From Sphingomonadaceae bacterium (GTDB lineage: Bacteria; Pseudomonadota; Alphaproteobacteria; Sphingomonadales; Sphingomonadaceae), in assembly GCA_947472735.1 (NCBI GenBank), contig CANJBY010000009.1, forward strand, positions 1 through 62,359: a DNA stretch of 62,359 bases, read 5' to 3'. The notes under the pieces were generated by a model. That model was given only the letters and a program-made list of their open reading frames with translations, searched no databases and was not told the origin of the DNA. Positions within the stretch are counted from its first letter, which is position 1; the number at the start of each line of letters is the position of its first letter. Below are positions 46,746-55,926 of the stretch, piece by piece. A program made the position numbers and the translations under genes.

Positions 46746-48110
46746 TCAGAGATTCTCACGCACCGCCCGCTCGTAGGATCGCGCGTAGGGCTTGAGTCCC
46801 TGCCAGGTCACCAGCACCACGAGCACGCCCGTGATCACCGCATTCAGCGACATCGAGTATTTGAGCTTGGAGGGATCGCCGAAGACATAGTCGGTCATCA
46901 CCGCCACGATCAGCGGGCTGAGTGCGAAAGCGATCACGTTCGAGCTGAACTGGTAGAGCGAACTGATCTGCGCCCGCATCGTGTTGGGTGTGACCACCTG
47001 GAACGAAGCGATGCCCGGGCCGAAGCACAAGGCCCCGAAGAACAGCGCAACTGCGGTTAGTCCCTGGATCAACCAGGGATCGTGCAGCAGCGGCGAAATC
47101 GCCAGGATCGGGGCCGAGAGAACCATGCTGATCAGCACGATCCGCAGATTGGCGTCGTGAATCCCCTTGCGGGTCCAATGTTCGGAAAGCTTCCCGCCAA
47201 GGATCATGCCGATCGGCGAGACCACCAGGGTGATGATCCCGGTCGTGATCCCGGCCTTGGCCAGGCTCCAGCCGAACTCGCGGTGAAGGAAAGTCGGCCC
47301 CCAGGTCGCCACGCCGGCGCCGAGCAGGATGCGCAGGCAGCCGCCGCCGATCACTGCCAGGTAAGTACGCCATGAATCCATGAGCCAGCGGCCGACTTCG
47401 CGCAAAGGCACCGGCTTGGGCCGCGTGCCTGCGACCAGCCCGCGCCGCGCCGGTTCCTTGGTCATCATCACCACCAGAGTCCACAGCAGGCCAGGAAAGC
47501 CGACAATGATGAAGGCCCATTGCCAGGGGCGAATGACCCCGAAGATGCCGATGGAGACGGGTTCGAACTGGGAAACCAGCGAAAGCACCACGCCGCCCGC
47601 GAACAGCGCGAGACCGGTGCCGGTCATCGCGCCGAGGCCCATCACGCCCGTGGCAAAGGCCACCTTTTCACGCGGGAAGGTATCGGTGATGATCGACCAG
47701 GACGCCGGTCCATAGCCGGATTCACCCACGCCGACCCCGATCCGCGCGAGCACCATGCCCATGTAGCTTTGCGCCACGCCGGACAGCATGGTGCAGGCGC
47801 TCCAGAAAGCGATGCAGGCCGCCACCAGATTGCGCCGGTTGGTCCGGTCGGCCAGGCGGGCGATCGGCATCCCGGCAATGCCGTATGTGATCGAGAAGGC
47901 CGCGCCGATCAGCAGGGCGGCCTGGGTATCGGTAATCTTGAAGTCATCCTTGATCGGATCGATCATCAAGGACAGGACTTGCCGGTCCAGCACCGTGAAC
48001 ATGACCACGATGGTCATCACGAAGAGCGAGAAATAGGCCTGTTTCTTGGGGGGGAACGGAACGGCGTCTCCGCCGGTCTGCACGGACTGCGGGCTTTCTG
48101 CTTCACTCAT
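46746..48110 (-). CDS. MFS transporter (spinster/organic-solute type)
   Basis: This 454-residue protein has twelve membrane helices and the loop 2-3 motif ARLADRTNRRNLV, and GVGVGESGYGPASWSIITDTFPREKV, which is typical of the Spns-like branch common in sphingomonad catabolic clusters. It stands between the methyltransferase-like gene and the TonB receptor on the same strand, which suggests uptake across the inner membrane of what the receptor brings in. Confidence 0.9.
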   Translation of the reverse strand: MSEAESPQSVQTGGDAVPFPPKKQAYFSLFVMTIVVMFTVLDRQVLSLMIDPIKDDFKITDTQAALLIGAAFSITYGIAGMPIARLADRTNRRNLVAACIAFWSACTMLSGVAQSYMGMVLARIGVGVGESGYGPASWSIITDTFPREKVAFATGVMGLGAMTGTGLALFAGGVVLSLVSQFEPVSIGIFGVIRPWQWAFIIVGFPGLLWTLVVMMTKEPARRGLVAGTRPKPVPLREVGRWLMDSWRTYLAVIGGGCLRILLGAGVATWGPTFLHREFGWSLAKAGITTGIITLVVSPIGMILGGKLSEHWTRKGIHDANLRIVLISMVLSAPILAISPLLHDPWLIQGLTAVALFFGALCFGPGIASFQVVTPNTMRAQISSLYQFSSNVIAFALSPLIVAVMTDYVFGDPSKLKYSMSLNAVITGVLVVLVTWQGLKPYARSYERAVRENL

Positions 48111-48303
48111 CCTGTGTATCCGTCTCCACGGTGGCTGGCTCTACCCGGGGTTTTCGGCCCCATCGGTCCAGATTTCTGTTTGTTGAGTGGCACTACCACG
48201 GTCCGGGCGCTTGCCCTTACCGGAAATTGAACGAACCGGGCGCGGAAGCTGCGAAGGCCGCTCGTACCGGGTCGCAGGTCTCGGCAAAGCCATGCAAATC
48301 CGG

Positions 48304-48337
48304 CAAAAAAAGACGGGCCGCGATTGCTCGCGACCCG
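48304..48337 (-). terminator. Rho-independent terminator after the TonB receptor
   Basis: Read on the minus strand, a 10-bp stem CGGGTCGCGA/TCGCGGCCCG with a GCAA loop and one G-T pair is followed by TCTTTTTTT. It begins 24 bases after the receptor stop. Confidence 0.85.
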
Positions 48338-48360
48338 CCCCGTTTTGCCTTGGATTTGGC

Positions 48361-50823
48361 TTAGAACTTCTTGCCCAGCTCCAGGAACCATTCCCGGTTG
48401 CGGCCTGGCTGGCCGTTGACATTGGGGAAGCCGATGTCCTGGTAGATGAAGAAGTTGTAGTAGTAGTGCTTGTTAAGCAGGTTGTTCGCACCCAGCGACA
48501 CGGTGAAATCGTGTTCCTCGTGGTGGTAGGTGAGACGCCCGTTGAACAACGAGTAGGCCGGCTGATCGTAAGTGCTGCGCGCCGCGCTCATCTTGATGTT
48601 GCCGGTATAGAACCAGTCAAGACGCGGAGTCAGCGTACCGCCGGTGAACGGCACCTGGTACTGCAAGCCGGCATTGGCGTTCCATTCCGGAATGCCGGTG
48701 ATCCGGCCGGTGGCGAAGGTACGGGCTTTGAGGTCAGGCGAATCGAACTTCGCATAACCGACCGCACCGTTGATCGACAGACCCTCGATCGGGTTGGCTT
48801 GCAGTTCCAGCTCGAAGCCCTTCACCTTGCCCGGCGTGTTGACGAAGTAGGTACGCGGGATCGAAAGGACGCCGATCCCCGCTGCCGGGTTCGCCGGACC
48901 ATCGGTGGCCGAGCTGTAGGCCGTTGCGCGGCAGGTGGTGGCACCCGGTCCGCCAGCGGCGCCTGGCACGATCACGCAAGTGCCCGGCTGGGCAACGCCA
49001 CCGGTCAGCAGGTTGATTTCCGCACCGGTCGAGTTGGTGATGCGGGTCTTGTAGTCCGTGTAGAAGGCTGCCGCGTTCAGGCGCAGCTTGCGGTCGAGCA
49101 TGTCGGCCTTGAAGCCCACTTCATAGGCCAGGGCCTTCTCGCCAGCGAACTGCACCACCTGGGTGGGCTGCTGGGGACGGGTGTTGTAACCCGGGAGACG
49201 GCTGCCGGTCGATGCCGAGGCATAGACCATCACGTCGTCATTGACGTGATAGTTGGCACCCAGCTTCCAGTCCCAGCGCTTGGCGCGCGGATGGACCTTG
49301 AAGATGGTGTCACCAGCCAGCGGGCTCGGCACCGCGTTGGTATCAAGCACGTTCGAGAAGTCGACTTCCTTGCCATCGTCCGAATAGCGCAGGCCGGCGG
49401 TGATCCCGAGGCCCTCGATCGGCTTGACGGTGAGGTTGGCGAAAGCCGCCTTGCTGGTCGGGTCGTACTTGATGTTCTGGATCTTGTAGAACGCGCTCTG
49501 CGGCGAATAGGTGATGGCGTGCGTGAAGCCGTCACCGGTGAAGTAGAAGCCGCCGACGACCCAGTCGACCAGATCGGACTTGCCGGCCAGACGCAGTTCG
49601 GCGTTCTTGTAGGATTCGCCGATGTTGAGCAGCGTGTGCTCCAGCACCAACGGCGAACCGTCGATGTCGAAGGCGTGGGTTTCGGTCAGCTTGCGATAGC
49701 CGAGCACCGCAGTCAGATCGATGTCACTGGTCAGGCCGATGACGGCTTTGGCCGAGAGGCCCCAGTTGTCGAGCTTGGTGCTCGAGGGGAACACGGCCCC
49801 GCCGCGGTTCGAGCGCCCGTTGTGGAAGGTGCTCGGGGTGGTCAGCGCCGGGTTGGTCGATCCAACGATGCCCGGAACGATCACGCCAGCGCCGGTCGGG
49901 TCGCTGTAGGTGGCATAGCTGGTGAACGGGTTGTTGGTGACGAAACGCGAGTCATAGACAACACCGAAGGCATTGGCCTGCTTCTGCAGGTTGGCGCCGC
50001 CGGGGCCAGTGACGGCGAGCAGCTGGTCGGCCGGGTTTTCCGAACGATCACGCGTGTAGTCGGCATTCAAGGTGAGCTTCACGTTGTCCTGCGGCTGGAA
50101 CAGCACGCTGACCTTGCCCGCACGGACGTTTTCGCCGCCGAGCGTGCCAACCTGGCAATCGGTGGGGGTGAAGTTGTTGGAGGTCACGTTGAGGCCGCTG
50201 GCATAAGGCAGCGAGCCACCCAGCGCCGGGGTGCCAAGGCGGTTCATGTCGCAGCGGAAGTCCAGCAGCTTCTGGTAGCCGTCACGCTGCTTGGAGATCA
50301 CGCCGACCATCAGCGCGACCTTGTCGTTCAGCGGAACGTTGAAGCCGGCGCGGAAGTCGAGCCGGTTGAAACGACCGGTGGTCGCCTGGACGTAGCCCGA
50401 AGCTTCGGTCGTGCTGGGCTGCTTGGAAACGATGTTCACCGCGCCGGCAAGGGCGTTACGGCCGAACAGCGTGCCCTTCGGACCGCGCAGCACTTCGATG
50501 TGGTCCAGATCGAGCAGGTCGAAGTTCGAACCCAGCAGGATCGGGTAGTACACGTCGTCAATGTAGTAGGCGACCGACGGCTCTGAACCGAGGCTGGTGT
50601 CGGCCTGGCCGATGCCGCGGATGAAGGCGCTGACGCCGGGGCCGAAGGCACCCTGCACGCGGCGGAAGGTGGCATTGGGAACTGCATTCGACAGATCGGC
50701 AACCGACTTGAGGCCGCGATCCTGGAACGCCTGCGAGGTCACTGCGGTGATCGCGAGCGGCGTATCTTGCAGCTTGGTTTCCTGGCGGGTGGCGGTGACG
50801 ATGATTTCGTCGAGGCCGCCCCC
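48361..50823 (-). CDS. TonB-dependent receptor lacking its signal peptide
   Basis: The receptor is complete from its TonB-box region LDEIIVTATRQETKLQDTP through the plug (GIGQADTSLGSEPSVAYYIDDVY, HIEVLRGPKGTLFGRN) to the barrel end FLELGKKF. It probably imports the substrate of the neighbouring catabolic genes. Upstream of GGGLDE the frame stays open to a TGA at 50905-50907, but it holds no ATG/GTG/TTG and no signal peptide. The point lies at a run of seven G (50819-50825 on the other strand). So the 5' end is lost by a frameshift or by a rearrangement. The first in-frame ATG, at 50742, would give a form of 793 residues without TonB box or signal. Confidence 0.85.
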   Translation of the reverse strand, partial: GGGLDEIIVTATRQETKLQDTPLAITAVTSQAFQDRGLKSVADLSNAVPNATFRRVQGAFGPGVSAFIRGIGQADTSLGSEPSVAYYIDDVYYPILLGSNFDLLDLDHIEVLRGPKGTLFGRNALAGAVNIVSKQPSTTEASGYVQATTGRFNRLDFRAGFNVPLNDKVALMVGVISKQRDGYQKLLDFRCDMNRLGTPALGGSLPYASGLNVTSNNFTPTDCQVGTLGGENVRAGKVSVLFQPQDNVKLTLNADYTRDRSENPADQLLAVTGPGGANLQKQANAFGVVYDSRFVTNNPFTSYATYSDPTGAGVIVPGIVGSTNPALTTPSTFHNGRSNRGGAVFPSSTKLDNWGLSAKAVIGLTSDIDLTAVLGYRKLTETHAFDIDGSPLVLEHTLLNIGESYKNAELRLAGKSDLVDWVVGGFYFTGDGFTHAITYSPQSAFYKIQNIKYDPTSKAAFANLTVKPIEGLGITAGLRYSDDGKEVDFSNVLDTNAVPSPLAGDTIFKVHPRAKRWDWKLGANYHVNDDVMVYASASTGSRLPGYNTRPQQPTQVVQFAGEKALAYEVGFKADMLDRKLRLNAAAFYTDYKTRITNSTGAEINLLTGGVAQPGTCVIVPGAAGGPGATTCRATAYSSATDGPANPAAGIGVLSIPRTYFVNTPGKVKGFELELQANPIEGLSINGAVGYAKFDSPDLKARTFATGRITGIPEWNANAGLQYQVPFTGGTLTPRLDWFYTGNIKMSAARSTYDQPAYSLFNGRLTYHHEEHDFTVSLGANNLLNKHYYYNFFIYQDIGFPNVNGQPGRNREWFLELGKKF

Positions 50824-51027
50824 CCTATGCCGCAGCGTTTGGGCAAACTTGCACGGTGCGGTATTAGGACTTTCACGTTTTGCGTTGCAAATCAGCGTTA
50901 TACCTCACTTAACTGCTTGAATTCTAATGGCATAATGGTTTGCATTGCTGACAATTTTTCCGCTTCGGGCAAGCGGAATTCGGCGTAGTGTGGCAAACCG
51001 GCACCACTTGCCTGGAAGGACACCGAA
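50824..51027. promoter_or_regulatory. AT-rich spacer between TonB receptor and enolase-superfamily gene
   Basis: This 204-base stretch is clearly richer in A and T than its surroundings. It must hold the promoter of the enolase-like gene and any promoter of the receptor. A perfect 8-bp inverted repeat TTCCGCTT-cgggc-AAGCGGAA lies at 50958-50978 and is not followed by a T-run on either strand, so an operator is possible. No convincing signal peptide is encoded in any frame on the minus strand. Confidence 0.5.
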
Positions 51028-52080
51028 ATGAAGATCACGGGCTGCGCAGTGCGCGCCATCGCCGTCAATTTCGAAGGCGTGATGCCGGCCACCCATGTCA
51101 CGCTGCAATTGCAGACTGACGCGGGTCTGGAAGGCATTGCCTATGTGTCCCGCGTCGGGCCGCGCAACCTGCGGGCGATGGTGTTGGTGATCGAAGCCCT
51201 GGTCGAAAGCCTCAAGGGCGCGGACCCGACCGCGGTCGAGGCGGTTCACGCCAAGATCTTCGGCAACAATCTGGGCGCACCCGTCAGCGGCCTTGAACGC
51301 CGCGCCGCCAGCGCGATTGACGTGGCGTGCTGGGATCTTAAGGGCAAGGCCGCCGGCCTGCCGGTGCACAAGCTGATGGGCGGCTTTCGCGATCGGATGC
51401 CGATCTCGGCCAACTGGCGGTTGATGCCCGGTCCGCCGAAGGACGTGGTCGCCCGTCACCTCGAAGACGTCCTCGCGCGGGGTTTCCGGGCAGTGAAGGC
51501 GCCCTGTGGGCTTTCCCCGCTCGACGTGGCGATCGATCACGTTCGCTTCATCCGCGAATGCGTGGGGCCGGACGTGAAGATCATCGTCGACGGCAACTTC
51601 CAGTGGGGCCTGCGCAACGCCCTGCACTTCGCCCGCGAGACCGAGGAGTGCGAACTCTACTGGATCGAGGATCCCGTGGCCTGGCATGACTATGCCGCCA
51701 TGCACGAATTTACCGGTTCGGTCCGCCAGCGAACCTGCGCCGGCGAAGTGTTCCAGTATGAGCACGAGTTTTCCCGGCTGCTGGAAGAACGCTGCTCCGA
51801 CTATGCGATGATCGATCAGGACCTCGGCCTTACCGGCTTCCTCAAGGTGGCACACATGGCCGGGACGCACGGCGTGCCGGTGGTCAACCACCTGGCCCCC
51901 GAAACGCTGTGCCACCCGCTGGCGGCGGTGCCGAATGGCCTGATCGTCGGACTGGTGCCGTGGGGCCAGCCGCTGTTTACCGAACCGATGCGGGTTGAGG
52001 ACGGCGAGCTGGTGCTGCCGACCGGCCCGGGCCTCGGGCTTGAGTTCGACGCTGACGTTCTGGAAAAATGCGCGGTCTGA
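51028..52080 (+). CDS. Enolase-superfamily enzyme (mandelate racemase group)
   Basis: This 350-residue enzyme abstracts a proton next to a carboxylate. Metal ligands are Asp188 (DGN), Glu214 (WIEDP) and Glu240 (AGE). The His-Asp dyad is His288 (VVNHLAPE) and Asp263 (IDQD). The KxK motif is broken: it reads VKAPCG, with Lys157 and then Pro159 where a second catalytic Lys is usual. That fits dehydratases of the sugar-acid type that use only the His. The ATG follows GGAAGGA. Confidence 0.9.
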   Translation: MKITGCAVRAIAVNFEGVMPATHVTLQLQTDAGLEGIAYVSRVGPRNLRAMVLVIEALVESLKGADPTAVEAVHAKIFGNNLGAPVSGLERRAASAIDVACWDLKGKAAGLPVHKLMGGFRDRMPISANWRLMPGPPKDVVARHLEDVLARGFRAVKAPCGLSPLDVAIDHVRFIRECVGPDVKIIVDGNFQWGLRNALHFARETEECELYWIEDPVAWHDYAAMHEFTGSVRQRTCAGEVFQYEHEFSRLLEERCSDYAMIDQDLGLTGFLKVAHMAGTHGVPVVNHLAPETLCHPLAAVPNGLIVGLVPWGQPLFTEPMRVEDGELVLPTGPGLGLEFDADVLEKCAV

Positions 52081-52099
52081 CCCGCGAGAGGAGAGACCT

Positions 52100-52552
52100 A
52101 TGCCTACTGCCCGCCCCCCGCTCGATGGTTTGCGGATCCTGAAACTCGCGGTGGCTGATTGCGACCACTCCCTCGCCTTCTATGAGCGGGTGTTCGGCGC
52201 GGAACGGATCGCGCAGGCCGATCATCGCGATGCCAACGGCGCGATCTATGCCTACATCTGCGACATTCCAGGCTTCGGCAAGATCGACCTGCGGCTGCTG
52301 CCCGAACACGCCGCCGTGGCCCGCAAGATGGACCCCATATCGCTCCACATCGCCGACAAGGCGACGCTGGATAGCTGGGCAGAGTTTCTCGACAGCCTGG
52401 GCGATGTCCATCACTCCGGCGTGTTCGCCACCGGGCTGAGCTGGGCCATCGGGGTCGAAGACCCGGACGGCCGGGTGATCAAGCTGTTCTCCCGCGAAGG
52501 CCACGGGCCCGAAATCAAAGCGACGCCGGACAACCCCTGGATGAAGAATTGA
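52100..52552 (+). CDS. VOC (glyoxalase/dioxygenase) superfamily protein
   Basis: This 150-residue protein has one pair of beta-alpha-beta-beta-beta units: RILKLAVADCDHSLAFYERVFGAE, then DPISLHIADKATLDSW and VEDPDGRVIKLFS. The usual first His is replaced, as LKLAV takes the place of the His-containing strand, so metal binding is uncertain. The ATG at 52100 has GAGAGGAGAGA upstream and lies 20 bases after the enolase-like gene in one operon. Confidence 0.85.
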   Translation: MPTARPPLDGLRILKLAVADCDHSLAFYERVFGAERIAQADHRDANGAIYAYICDIPGFGKIDLRLLPEHAAVARKMDPISLHIADKATLDSWAEFLDSLGDVHHSGVFATGLSWAIGVEDPDGRVIKLFSREGHGPEIKATPDNPWMKN

Positions 52553-52601
52553 CTTCGCGCCCGGCACGCCTGATCCCTTCCGGATAACGGGAGAGATCGG
52601 G

Positions 52602-53012
52602 ATGCCGGGCCAGTCGCTCATTGCCTCGCGGCAAGACCTTGAGGCTTACATCGGCCATTTCAATGCGCACGAGTACGACCGGCAGATCGCCTATTACGCA
52701 CCGGATGTGCGCTACAAGGTTGGCACGCTGACCATCGACAGTCCGCAGGCGATCCGGGAGTTCTATGAGGACTTTCACGCCTATTCCGACGAGCATGTGC
52801 AGTTGCTGGAATTTGCCCTGACCGGCGATGTGGTAGGGGCGGTTCTGGCAACCACGTTCCAGCCGCACCGCGACTATCTCAAGCACGGGCTGGAGTTTTA
52901 CGCCGGCGAGGAGCGCGCGATCGTCACCCTCGCCTTCTATCGCCTCAAGGCCGGCAAGATCCACCGCATCCGCATGGCCCGCTATCCGGGCCCGCGGAGT
53001 GATTTCGGCTAA
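52602..53012 (+). CDS. NTF2-like / SnoaL-like protein
   Basis: This 136-residue protein has the NTF2-like pattern: LEAYIGHFNAHEYDRQIAYYAPDVRYKVG, AIREFYEDFHAYSDEH and the final strands ERAIVTLAFYRLKAGKIHRIRMAR. It may be an isomerase or dehydratase in the same pathway. It follows the VOC gene by 49 bases on the same strand and meets the convergent hydrolase gene. Confidence 0.85.
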   Translation: MPGQSLIASRQDLEAYIGHFNAHEYDRQIAYYAPDVRYKVGTLTIDSPQAIREFYEDFHAYSDEHVQLLEFALTGDVVGAVLATTFQPHRDYLKHGLEFYAGEERAIVTLAFYRLKAGKIHRIRMARYPGPRSDFG

Positions 53013-53015
53013 AGC

Positions 53016-53777
53016 CTAGCGGCGCAGCAAGGTCGCAACAAAATCGGCAGCGAGGCGCGCCACCAGGTCGAGCGTGCGCGCGTTCCGGGCGGGCTGGTCC
53101 GGCACTTCGAAGCTGTGATCCCCGCTCAGGACCACAACCCGGTCAGGCTGTCCGCCCGCCGCAAACAGGCGGTGAAACGAGGGCACAGGGCACAGCGGAT
53201 CGGTATCGCCGACAATCCACAAGCGCGAGCGGGGCTCGGCATCAAGTCCCGGGAAATTTCCAGCCCCGGCATCCGCATTGGCGCGGCGGCACGGTGGGGT
53301 CAGGAAGAGTCCGCCCTTCAGCTCCGGATCGCGCCGCAGAACCTGCCAGGCGATGATCGAGCCGAGCGATTTGCCGCCGGCCACCAGGCGCGAGCGATCG
53401 ATGCGGGGATCCTGCCGGGCCAGAGCGACGACCGTCTGCATGTCCTCGATCTCGGCGGAATGGTCGGCGGGCTGGCGGGCCGGGTCGGTTCCGGCCACGC
53501 GGTAGGCCCAGTCGAACCGATAGACAGCGATGCCTTGCGCCACCAGCGCCCTGGCGGTCTGCTCCATGATCGGCAGGCGCATGTGATAGCCAGCGCCTGC
53601 CGCCAGAATGACGGCCGGGAATGGTCCCGCGCCAGCCGGTCGCTCAGCGATGACTTCCACAGCCGCGCCGCGCGGCGTTACCGCGCGGGTGGGACTGTCA
53701 GCCCGCGCGACCGATGCCGTCAGCAGCAGCGCGCAGCACAGCAGGGCCCGGATCAATTGCACGGCGCCCTCCTTCAC
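53016..53777 (-). CDS. Exported alpha/beta hydrolase (dienelactone-hydrolase-like)
   Basis: This 253-residue hydrolase has a signal peptide (LIRALLCCALLLTASVARA). The nucleophile Ser is in AGGKSLGSIIA, Asp in IVGDTDPLCP and His in SGDHSFEV. It acts in the periplasm, as a lactone or ester hydrolase by family. It is the last gene of the minus-strand run from the methyltransferase-like gene at 61241. Confidence 0.88.
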   Translation of the reverse strand: MKEGAVQLIRALLCCALLLTASVARADSPTRAVTPRGAAVEVIAERPAGAGPFPAVILAAGAGYHMRLPIMEQTARALVAQGIAVYRFDWAYRVAGTDPARQPADHSAEIEDMQTVVALARQDPRIDRSRLVAGGKSLGSIIAWQVLRRDPELKGGLFLTPPCRRANADAGAGNFPGLDAEPRSRLWIVGDTDPLCPVPSFHRLFAAGGQPDRVVVLSGDHSFEVPDQPARNARTLDLVARLAADFVATLLRR

Positions 53778-53785
53778 TATGGGAA

Positions 53786-54139
53786 TCAGCCGATCAGCGG
53801 GGTGATCTTGGCGACTTCATATTCGGTGGCCTCATCGCCCGAACGCAGCACGACGGTCTTTCCCGCGCCGAGTTCCGCCTTGCGGATGTCGAGGAAATCC
53901 TGCCGCTGGGCGTCGGTGGCATAGGCCCCGGTGTCCAATCGCCCGTCCATCATCAGGGTGAAGGGAACGAGCGTCTCGGCCTTGCGGAAGTCGCCGATCC
54001 GGCCCCAGGCCGGGAACGGCCCGGTGCTGACGTTGGTTGCCTCGTCCACGTTGAGATCGAGCACGATCTGCTTGTCTTCTGCGGTGACTTCATCCGCACC
54101 GGTGGGCTTCAGCACCAACCGCATTGCCACTACTGCCAT
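53786..54139 (-). CDS. Hypothetical protein in the SAM-cycle gene run
   Basis: I do not recognise this 117-residue protein. It is acidic, with TAEDKQIVLDLNVDEATN, FRKAETLVPFTLMMDGRLD and GKTVVLRSGDEATEYEVAKI. No membrane part is seen. Its start lies two bases after the ThuA-like gene, so it is in the same transcript. Confidence 0.65.
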   Translation of the reverse strand: MAVVAMRLVLKPTGADEVTAEDKQIVLDLNVDEATNVSTGPFPAWGRIGDFRKAETLVPFTLMMDGRLDTGAYATDAQRQDFLDIRKAELGAGKTVVLRSGDEATEYEVAKITPLIG

Positions 54140-54141
54140 AA

Positions 54142-54861
54142 TCAGAAATCCTTGCGTCGAGCTGCCCATTCAATGCCACGGCGAACGAGCGTATCGAACG
54201 GCTCGCTGCCCCAGGGTCCCCGACTATCGGGCTGGTCGGCAGATTCTGGACGAGGTTTGTCATAGGGGCGATTGGCGTGCCCCAGCGCGAGATAGACCAC
54301 CCCGCCCCCGGCATCGCCGATCGCCCGGCGATACATCAGCGGGCGGTCCCGCTCTTCGTGAATGGCACCGAGCACGCCCCGGCCACCCCAACGGGCTTGC
54401 AGGAGCACTTCGACATTCTTGGCCACGACGTCGACACAGTGCATTTCATCCGAGACCGAGAAATCCGCAATTCCCGCCAGCAGCGGGTCTTCCGGCTTCA
54501 TCACCTGCACCTTGAACTCATGGTACGGAGGATGATCGATGAACTGGCATCCGAGGATCTGGGCCATCGCCATATTCCCGGCCAGCGAACTGCTGCTGTG
54601 CATCGCAAACCAGCGGCCGCCCCGCTCCAGCCAGCACCGGAGCGTGGTCGAAGCCTTGTCGGTTACCGGGATCTGCGAGGTGTAGGTCACCAGCAGGTCG
54701 GCTCCGGCGATTGCGGCGCCGTCCTCGAAATCCTGCCAGCAATCCGTCCTGATCCCGTTCAGGTCATACAGTACCTTACCCAGGTGGAGCCGGGCGAAAT
54801 CATAATCATGATTCCGCCACGGACTCCCGCAGATCAGGTTGGCGACAAGCGGTGCGGCCAT
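54142..54861 (-). CDS. ThuA-like domain protein
   Basis: This 239-residue protein has the glutamine-amidotransferase-like ThuA fold: HDYDFARLHLGKVLYD, ADLLVTYTSQIPV, LERGGRWFAMHSSSS, and GGGVVYLALGHANRPYD. ThuA-like proteins are linked to trehalose and other sugar-derivative metabolism, with no firm reaction. It sits between the NHL gene and a small unknown gene on the same strand. Confidence 0.85.
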   Translation of the reverse strand: MAAPLVANLICGSPWRNHDYDFARLHLGKVLYDLNGIRTDCWQDFEDGAAIAGADLLVTYTSQIPVTDKASTTLRCWLERGGRWFAMHSSSSLAGNMAMAQILGCQFIDHPPYHEFKVQVMKPEDPLLAGIADFSVSDEMHCVDVVAKNVEVLLQARWGGRGVLGAIHEERDRPLMYRRAIGDAGGGVVYLALGHANRPYDKPRPESADQPDSRGPWGSEPFDTLVRRGIEWAARRKDF

Positions 54862-54877
54862 GGTTCCTGCCTCCGGA

Positions 54878-55900
54878 TCAGCGGACGCGACGGAACTTCT
54901 GGATCTGGTGCCCCATGGTCACGTCCTTGGGAATGCCGCGCAGGCCGCCGAAGGTCGTGGCGACCTCGGCCACATAAAGGCTGCCCTTGGAATCGATCGC
55001 CAGGCCGTGCGGAGCAATGAAGTTGCCCGGCGCGGTGCGGTTTTCGCTGTCTGCACCCCAGCGCGCGGCAATGGTGCCGTCCGGATAGAACACGGTCACG
55101 CGGCCCGGCAGATCCTCTTCCGGGAAGCCGTGGACGAACGAGCCCTGCCCCGGTTCAGCCGGACGCCACAGTTCGGACACATAGACCAGGCCGTCCTTGT
55201 CGACCGTCACGTCGGTCGGGCGCTGGACGTCGGTCCACATCTTGAGGAACTTGCCGGTGCGGTCGAAGAACTGCAGGCGATCGTTCTCACGGTCGGCGAC
55301 GATGACGTTCTCGTCATTGTCGAGCGCGATGCCGTGCGGAAGGTGGAATTCACCGGGTCCGGTTCCGACCTCACCCCAGCTGTTAAGCAGTTCGCCATCG
55401 GGCGAGAAGTGGTGGACCTTGGCATTGCCGTAGCCGTCAGCGACGAAGATATCGCCGTTCTTGGCGACCGCCACGTTGCAGCAGCAGTTGAACGGACCCA
55501 TCGCGCGCACCACGAATTCGTTGTGGTGAACCTTGATTTCCTTGCCGCGGAACCCGCCGTAGCCGGTGTCGGTGGTGACGTTCTCTTCGCCCAGCTTCCA
55601 CTTGAAGTTGCCGTCGAGGTCGAACACCCGGATCACGCTCTGCTGATCGTCGGTGCAATAGCAGTGATCGTTGTGAATGGTCATGCCGTGGGCGCGGCCA
55701 AACACGCCGTCGCCCCACTTCTTGATGAAGTTGCCGTCCTCGTCATAGACCGAGACGCGCTCACCCTTGCGGGTGTGGAGATAGACGCGATCCGCGGAAT
55801 CGCAGGCTACCGCGGCGACGTCCTGATGCGAATGCTCTTCGCCGGCGGGGCACTTTTCCCAGTTGGGAACGAGCTCGAACTTCACGGTTTCCTTGGTCAT
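54878..55900 (-). CDS. NHL-repeat beta-propeller protein
   Basis: This 340-residue protein has six NHL repeats, each with the pattern GNFxxxW...FxxPHGIA..: RVSVYDEDGNFIKKWGD, RVFDLDGNFKWKLGEE, HHFSPDGELLNSWGEVG, QFFDRTGKFLKMW. GNFIAPHGLAIDSKGSLYVAE is typical. Cytoplasmic, as no signal peptide is seen. It resembles 6-bladed lactonase or peptidyl-hydroxyglycine lyase propellers. CCC at FNCCCNVAV is unusual. The ATG at 55900 has GAGAGGA upstream. Confidence 0.88.
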   Translation of the reverse strand: MTKETVKFELVPNWEKCPAGEEHSHQDVAAVACDSADRVYLHTRKGERVSVYDEDGNFIKKWGDGVFGRAHGMTIHNDHCYCTDDQQSVIRVFDLDGNFKWKLGEENVTTDTGYGGFRGKEIKVHHNEFVVRAMGPFNCCCNVAVAKNGDIFVADGYGNAKVHHFSPDGELLNSWGEVGTGPGEFHLPHGIALDNDENVIVADRENDRLQFFDRTGKFLKMWTDVQRPTDVTVDKDGLVYVSELWRPAEPGQGSFVHGFPEEDLPGRVTVFYPDGTIAARWGADSENRTAPGNFIAPHGLAIDSKGSLYVAEVATTFGGLRGIPKDVTMGHQIQKFRRVR

Positions 55901-55926
55901 GGTCTGTCCTCTCTCCGGCGCCATCT

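Noticed and set aside
48187..50586. A 799-codon open frame on the plus strand
   Set aside because: It is the complement of the TonB receptor barrel; the high GC content keeps the antisense frame open. It shows no known family pattern.
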